From an uncultured Clostridia bacterium (GTDB taxonomy: Bacteria > Bacillota > Clostridia > Christensenellales > Borkfalkiaceae): a stretch of DNA of 64,000 nt. Positions 60,437-64,000 of the stretch are shown piece after piece (positions within the stretch are counted from its first letter, which is position 1; every line of letters starts with the position of its first letter). Location: assembly GCA_944338165.1 (NCBI GenBank), contig CALVLN010000002.1, forward strand, positions 1 to 64,000, read 5' to 3'. The translations under genes were made by a program, and so were the position numbers. Under the pieces are notes generated by a model. That model did not search any database. It was not told the DNA's origin and was given only the letters and a program-made list of their open reading frames with translations.

Positions 60437-62698
60437 TTGAAAAAGTTTTATCTTCCTTTTTTGTTCTTTGTTATCACGCTCTGCGCAGCGGGCTTTACTG
60501 CATGCGCACAAAGTCAGGATACGAAAGAGGACGGAGGCAAAGTTGAGCCGCACAGCCACATACTCGTCTACGAAGATGGGGTAAGCCCCACCTGCACGGA
60601 GAGCGGCATTGCGGGCTATAATATTTGCGAAGGTTGCGGCAAGTTCTTTTCGGCCCAAACGGGCGAGGAGATTGAACAGCCCGAAACCCTTCCCGCGCTC
60701 GGTCACAGCTATTCACGGCTCGTTCCCCGCGTTGAACCCACATGCACTGCGGAGGGCACGGAGGCCTATTACGAATGCGAAAGGTGCGGCGCTCTGTTCT
60801 CGGGCGAAACGGGTGAAGAGATCTCCGAAGATGAGCTTATCATCCCCGAGCTCGGCCACATCTGGCAGTTCAGCCGCGTGCTGTCCCCTGCCACATGCGT
60901 CTCGCCGGAAATGGATGAGTATGTCTGCCTGCGCAACGGCGAGCATACGATGACGAAGGAACTTAACTCGCTTCTGCGGCATTCATACGATCAGGGCGTC
61001 TGCACAATGTGCGGCAAGCCCGAAAGTGAGGGGCTTGAATATACCTTGCAGGGCGACTGTTATGTTGTAAGCGGGATGGGTACCTGCACGGATATAAGGC
61101 TGCATATACCATATACATACAACGGCAGACCCGTGGTCGGCATAGCCGATGAAGCCTTCTTGGGCAATACTTCCATAATTTCGGTAACACTGCCCGATAC
61201 TGTCCGTTCGATAGGCTATTATGCCTTTTCGGACTGTACTTCGCTTCGGGATATAGATTTCGGCGAGGGACTTATTGAAATCGACGGCCTTGCCTTTGTA
61301 GGTTCGTCTATAACGCGCGTAGACCTGCCCGACAGCCTTACAATTGTAGACGGATTCTACGGTTGCGAAGAGCTTGAAAGCGTTAGCTTTGGCCGCAACG
61401 TGGTGGAAATCCTGTCGTCGGCTTTTGAGTACTGCAATTCGCTTGAATATATCGATATTCCCTCGTCTGTTTACAGGGTGGGCGGCTTCGCATTCGCTCA
61501 CTGCGCCAACCTTAGAGAGGTAGATTTCAGCGGCTCGGAAATTGAAAGCCTTGAAAATTTTATGTTCTACGAATCCCCCTCGCTTGAAAGCGTCGATCTC
61601 AGCGGCACGTCCATAGAATATATAGGCAATTCGGCGTTTTATACATGTTCTTCCCTCTCTCAGGTGCTTCTGCCCGATACGCTCGAAGGGATCGATGTTC
61701 AGGCGTTTTACAACTGTTCCTCGCTGAAAAGCATAGACCTACCCGCATCGCTGAGATATATAAATGCGGTTGCGTTCAGCGGCGCAGGACTCACTTCCGT
61801 GGCCATTCCCGCCGCCACTGTGAGCATAAACAAGAACGCTTTCAGTCGGTGTCCCGAGCTCGTTGAATTCAACGTTGAAGAAGGCAACCCCGTATATCAC
61901 AGCGACGGCAACTGCCTTATAAATACTGCGGAAAAGATGATCGTCCTTGGCTGCGAGGGCAGCGTGATCCCACGCGATGAGAGCGTGATCGGCATATATT
62001 CGTGGGCGTTTGACGGAATTTCAAATTTAACAGAGCTGTATATTTCCGAGCACATGACCGATATAGACATATTTGCTTTCGTCTATTGCGGAAATATCCA
62101 AAAGATAGAGGTTGCGGAGGGCAACACCGTTTATTGCACAATAAACAATATGCTGGTGCTGCGCGAAAGCAAATATGTGATCCGCGCCTGTGCAGACAGC
62201 GTTATTCCCTCCGACGGCAGTATTTTGGGGCTTTGTGACGGGGCGTTTACGGGTTGTGCGGTAAAGAATGTGTATATACCGGCGTGCATAAAGTTTGTAG
62301 GCCCTAATAGCTTTGACGATTGCACGCAGATAGAGAGCATAACCGTAGAGGAGGGCAACGAGCATTATTACGGCGCAGGCAACTGTCTCATGGAAAGGGA
62401 TGCGAGCGGCGAAACGACGCTTATTAAGGGGTGCGACAACAGTTATGTTGCCGAGGGCGTGGATATAATACGTCACGAAGCCTTTAAAGATTGCGATTTC
62501 AAGAGCATAACCATTGCCTCAACAGTCAAAGAAATATCTTCATTTGCCTTTCAGGATTGCACGCAGCTCACCGAAATAATTTTCGAGGGCACCGTCGAAG
62601 AGTGGAACGCCGTTGAAAAGGGAGACGGCTGGGATATTAACACAGGCGAATATGTGGTGCGTTGTGTAGACGGCATCGTTGAAAAATCTGCGGCGTAG
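60437..62698 (+). CDS. BspA-like leucine-rich-repeat lipoprotein (753 aa)
   Basis: The start is taken as a TTG because GGTGGAGG lies 8 bases upstream and the signal peptide (LKKFYLPFLFFVITLCAAGF) then begins correctly; it ends in FTACAQ, a lipobox-like site. Residues ~35-190 hold two or three copies of a Cys-rich repeat (SPTCTESGIAGYNICEGCG and PTCTAEGTEAYYECERCG). From ~200 to 730 there are about 20 LRR_5/BspA repeats such as SIGYYAFSDCTSLRDIDF and YIGNSAFYTCSSLSQVLLP. Such proteins bind host or microbial surfaces. GC content is lower than in the chromosome. Confidence 0.85.
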   Translation: MKKFYLPFLFFVITLCAAGFTACAQSQDTKEDGGKVEPHSHILVYEDGVSPTCTESGIAGYNICEGCGKFFSAQTGEEIEQPETLPALGHSYSRLVPRVEPTCTAEGTEAYYECERCGALFSGETGEEISEDELIIPELGHIWQFSRVLSPATCVSPEMDEYVCLRNGEHTMTKELNSLLRHSYDQGVCTMCGKPESEGLEYTLQGDCYVVSGMGTCTDIRLHIPYTYNGRPVVGIADEAFLGNTSIISVTLPDTVRSIGYYAFSDCTSLRDIDFGEGLIEIDGLAFVGSSITRVDLPDSLTIVDGFYGCEELESVSFGRNVVEILSSAFEYCNSLEYIDIPSSVYRVGGFAFAHCANLREVDFSGSEIESLENFMFYESPSLESVDLSGTSIEYIGNSAFYTCSSLSQVLLPDTLEGIDVQAFYNCSSLKSIDLPASLRYINAVAFSGAGLTSVAIPAATVSINKNAFSRCPELVEFNVEEGNPVYHSDGNCLINTAEKMIVLGCEGSVIPRDESVIGIYSWAFDGISNLTELYISEHMTDIDIFAFVYCGNIQKIEVAEGNTVYCTINNMLVLRESKYVIRACADSVIPSDGSILGLCDGAFTGCAVKNVYIPACIKFVGPNSFDDCTQIESITVEEGNEHYYGAGNCLMERDASGETTLIKGCDNSYVAEGVDIIRHEAFKDCDFKSITIASTVKEISSFAFQDCTQLTEIIFEGTVEEWNAVEKGDGWDINTGEYVVRCVDGIVEKSAA

Positions 62699-62737
62699 CC
62701 GCAGATTTGTGCTTACGGAGCGTATTAAAAATATAAA

Positions 62738-62779
62738 AAACTGTCCATAGAAAGATACCTTCCTATGGATAGTTTTTTT
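62738..62779 (+). terminator. Terminator of the LRR lipoprotein gene
   Basis: ACTGTCCATAG and CTATGGATAGT form the stem (one G-T pair), followed by seven T residues. Confidence 0.8.
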
Positions 62780-63155
62780 ATGTGGAATGTCCGAAAAACG
62801 GTATGCAAAACCTATCCAAAGTAAGCCCGCCCTGCCCGTGGCGGCAGATTTGCAGGCAATACAAGGCAAAAGCCGCAGATAATACAGGACGTATTGTCAA
62901 GGATTTCAATATGGTAGAGGCGCAAATGCCGCTTTTAATCAGGGTTGATTTGCTTTGAATAGGTTCAACAGCCTGCCACGCTGAGAGGCGCAACAAGAAC
63001 ATACGGAGCGAGAATTCACCTCGTCCGTCAGCGGCGCGAAGACCGCCTATTATAAACAGTGACAGCCGTCATTGGCTACTCACACAAGTGAGGTCGTCGC
63101 ACAATGTTGCGGATATTCTTGTACCGCACAAAGTGCGGCACGTCCCCTCGTCGGG
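62780..63155. other. Intergenic DNA, no intact gene
   Basis: No frame with a credible start and composition is seen on either strand. The stretch looks like decayed or repeat DNA between the LRR gene and the IS200 remnant. Confidence 0.45.
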
Positions 63156-63239
63156 GCGGGAACTGTCAGCCACGAACAGGCAATGGATAAGGCAAAGTCA
63201 GAATATAAAAAAATCAGGCAAGAACGCTCTCCAAAGTAA
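63156..63239 (+). pseudogene. RhuM-like C-terminal remnant
   Basis: A short frame ends GTVSHEQAMDKAKSEYKKIR and then QERSPK and a stop. The SHEQAMDKAKSEYKK pattern resembles the C-terminal end of RhuM-family proteins. It has no start and no upstream continuation, so it is at most a gene scar. Confidence 0.25.
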
Positions 63240-63304
63240 AACAAGCATATCTTGATTGCATAAACGAATTTTAAATCAGAAAGCAAAAAATGATAAAAAC
63301 AGTA

Positions 63305-63703
63305 TCAATTAAAGCAATTCCCTTCTATTCCCGTAAAAAAGTGTCCATAAAAATATGTTACAGTGTCCACGTAGTAACCTCTGCACCAAAATTGCCGGTT
63401 CCTGTATTTGAATTTCATGCTGCCCCATTTTTGGTAGATCATCAGGCTGCTCTTTCCTTTCAGAAAACCCATAAACCCGGACACGCTGATCTTGGGCGGA
63501 ATCGACAACAGCATATGGATATGATCGGGGCATACTTCGGCTTCTATGATCTCCACACCTTTCCACCGGCACAATTCCCGAAGTATTGCCCCGATCTCCA
63601 ATCGTTTCTCTTCATAGAATACTTTTCGCCTGTATTTCGGCGCAAACACTACATGATACTTGCAATTCCACTTTGTATGTGCTAAACTTCTTATGTCATC
63701 CAT
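63305..63703 (-). pseudogene. tnpA: IS200-family transposase TnpA with altered 3' end
   Basis: This Y1 HUH transposase moves single-stranded DNA. The start MDDIRSLAHTKWNCKYHVVF is set by AAGGAGGACATCCAA. APKYRRKVFY, CPDHIHMLLSIPPKISVS (with the HUH metal site) and GFLKGKSSLMIYQKW are family segments. The catalytic tyrosine should be in FWCRGYYVDTV; after this the usual helix (about 20-30 residues) is replaced by TYFYGHFFTGIEGNCFN and a stop. The C-terminal end, and probably the right end of the IS, is lost, so the element is likely inactive on its own. Confidence 0.8.
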
Positions 63704-63808
63704 TTGGATGTCCTCCTTTTGATTCTTAGTTTGCAACTGCCAGGTCGCAACTCTATTATATCAAAAGGAGTTTTTTATTTCAAAATTCATCGCTAAGGCT
63801 CTTTGTTA

Positions 63809-63827
63809 CCCGCGGACTATCCGCGGG
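63809..63827. repeat. Left-end hairpin of the IS200 element
   Basis: CCCGCGGA and TCCGCGGG form an 8-bp stem with a CTA loop, at the transposase 5' side. Its position fits the subterminal hairpin that TnpA recognises. Confidence 0.5.
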
Positions 63828-63836
63828 TTTTAGGAT

Positions 63837-63875
63837 ACAAAAAAAGCACCAAGCCGAACGGCTTGGTGCTTTTTG
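63837..63875. terminator. Terminator of the gene at the right edge
   Basis: AAAAAGCACCAAGCC and GGCTTGGTGCTTTTT form a long symmetric stem with a four-base loop. It is the first strong terminator on the minus strand after the partial gene. Confidence 0.82.
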
Positions 63876-63912
63876 TTATAAAATCGATCGAGTTTCTCAG
63901 GCAGAGAATGCA

Positions 63913-64000
63913 TCAATTCTCCGATGTTATCCCTTTCGCGTCCTCTGTCTCAGAAAAAGACAAATATTCCAGACTTTCCTCTTCCGTTGAAAACCGTACC
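63913..64000 (-). CDS. C-terminal end of a gene cut by the window edge
   Basis: On the minus strand one frame is open from the right edge to a TGA, giving 28 residues: VRFSTEEESLEYLSFSETED and then AKGITSEN. The acidic composition and the terminator behind it support a real gene end. Too little is visible for a family; a second open frame exists, so the choice is tentative. Confidence 0.35.
   Translation of the reverse strand, partial: VRFSTEEESLEYLSFSETEDAKGITSEN

Larger units (their letters stand above)
63305..63835 (-). mobile_element. IS200/IS605-family remnant
   Basis: The transposase gene plus about 130 bases of upstream DNA that includes an IS200-style left-end hairpin. The far boundary is missing. 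No tnpB is present. Confidence 0.6.

Noticed and set aside
62778..63002. A 74-codon minus-strand frame
   Set aside because: No ribosome binding site and odd composition; it crosses what looks like decayed DNA.
1..64000. CRISPR arrays
   Set aside because: No series of short direct repeats with unique spacers was seen; the only strong arrays are coding repeats.

Overview
The window looks like the chromosome of a GC-rich, low-copy-IS member of the Bacillota (Clostridia), probably an uncultured gut lineage. Support comes from strong TTGACA/TATAAT-type promoters with 17-bp spacers, AGGAGG ribosome binding sites, SecG-RNase R-SmpB gene order, an Mfd-foldase pair, a two-gene SufC/SufB-type (SMS) iron-sulfur system, a choloylglycine-hydrolase-family enzyme, a permuted GH3 glycosidase and very large lipid-anchored repeat proteins. 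Species-level placement is not possible from this sequence alone.

Left edge (1-2.67 kb): the end of a mobilizable or integrative element, with a MobV/Pre relaxase cut by the window edge, a 51-residue companion gene, and a cassette bounded by two near-identical terminators that holds a promoter, an attenuator-like leader and an accessory RNase III with two predicted dsRNA-binding domains. The element abuts the 3' end of a tRNA-Val(CAC) gene, a classic integration site.

Surface cassette (2.9-21.5 kb, minus strand): one promoter feeds a 4304-residue lipoprotein built from nine ~1-kb repeats of MBG-like modules, then an ABC-2 type ATPase and permease, then a 1018-residue secreted Ig-like/beta-helix protein. 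The tight spacing (18 bp, a 17-bp overlap and a 4-bp overlap) suggests one functional unit. I regard this and the RNase III cassette as the best candidates for undescribed systems.

Housekeeping blocks (21.7-56.3 kb): typA; an overlapping aroK-panE-gltX-thyA-folA operon; a small lipoprotein; secG; rnr-smpB-metY-metA, in which MetA carries Glu111 and is therefore predicted to be an acetyltransferase that feeds MetY; a GH3 glycosidase with a small partner; a bile-salt-hydrolase/penicillin-acylase-family enzyme divergent from a small XRE regulator; smsC-smsB; a radical SAM/DNA metabolism pair behind an SOS-box-like promoter; a ferritin-like protein; uppP with a small Cys protein; pth-mfd and a PrsA-like foldase; prs; malic enzyme with an HNH protein; and a MacB/FtsX-type ABC transporter. 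Several promoters lie so close to their start codons that the mRNAs should be leaderless or nearly so.

Right accessory region (56.3-64 kb): AT-rich DNA with a zinc-ribbon/coiled-coil gene, a histidine phosphatase, a tRNA-Ser(GGA) whose 3' end is duplicated 203 bp downstream, a decaying cluster (frameshifted lipoprotein, truncated ABC ATPase), a BspA-like leucine-rich-repeat lipoprotein, an IS200-type transposase remnant and the tail of a further gene. No CRISPR array, rRNA or tmRNA was seen.
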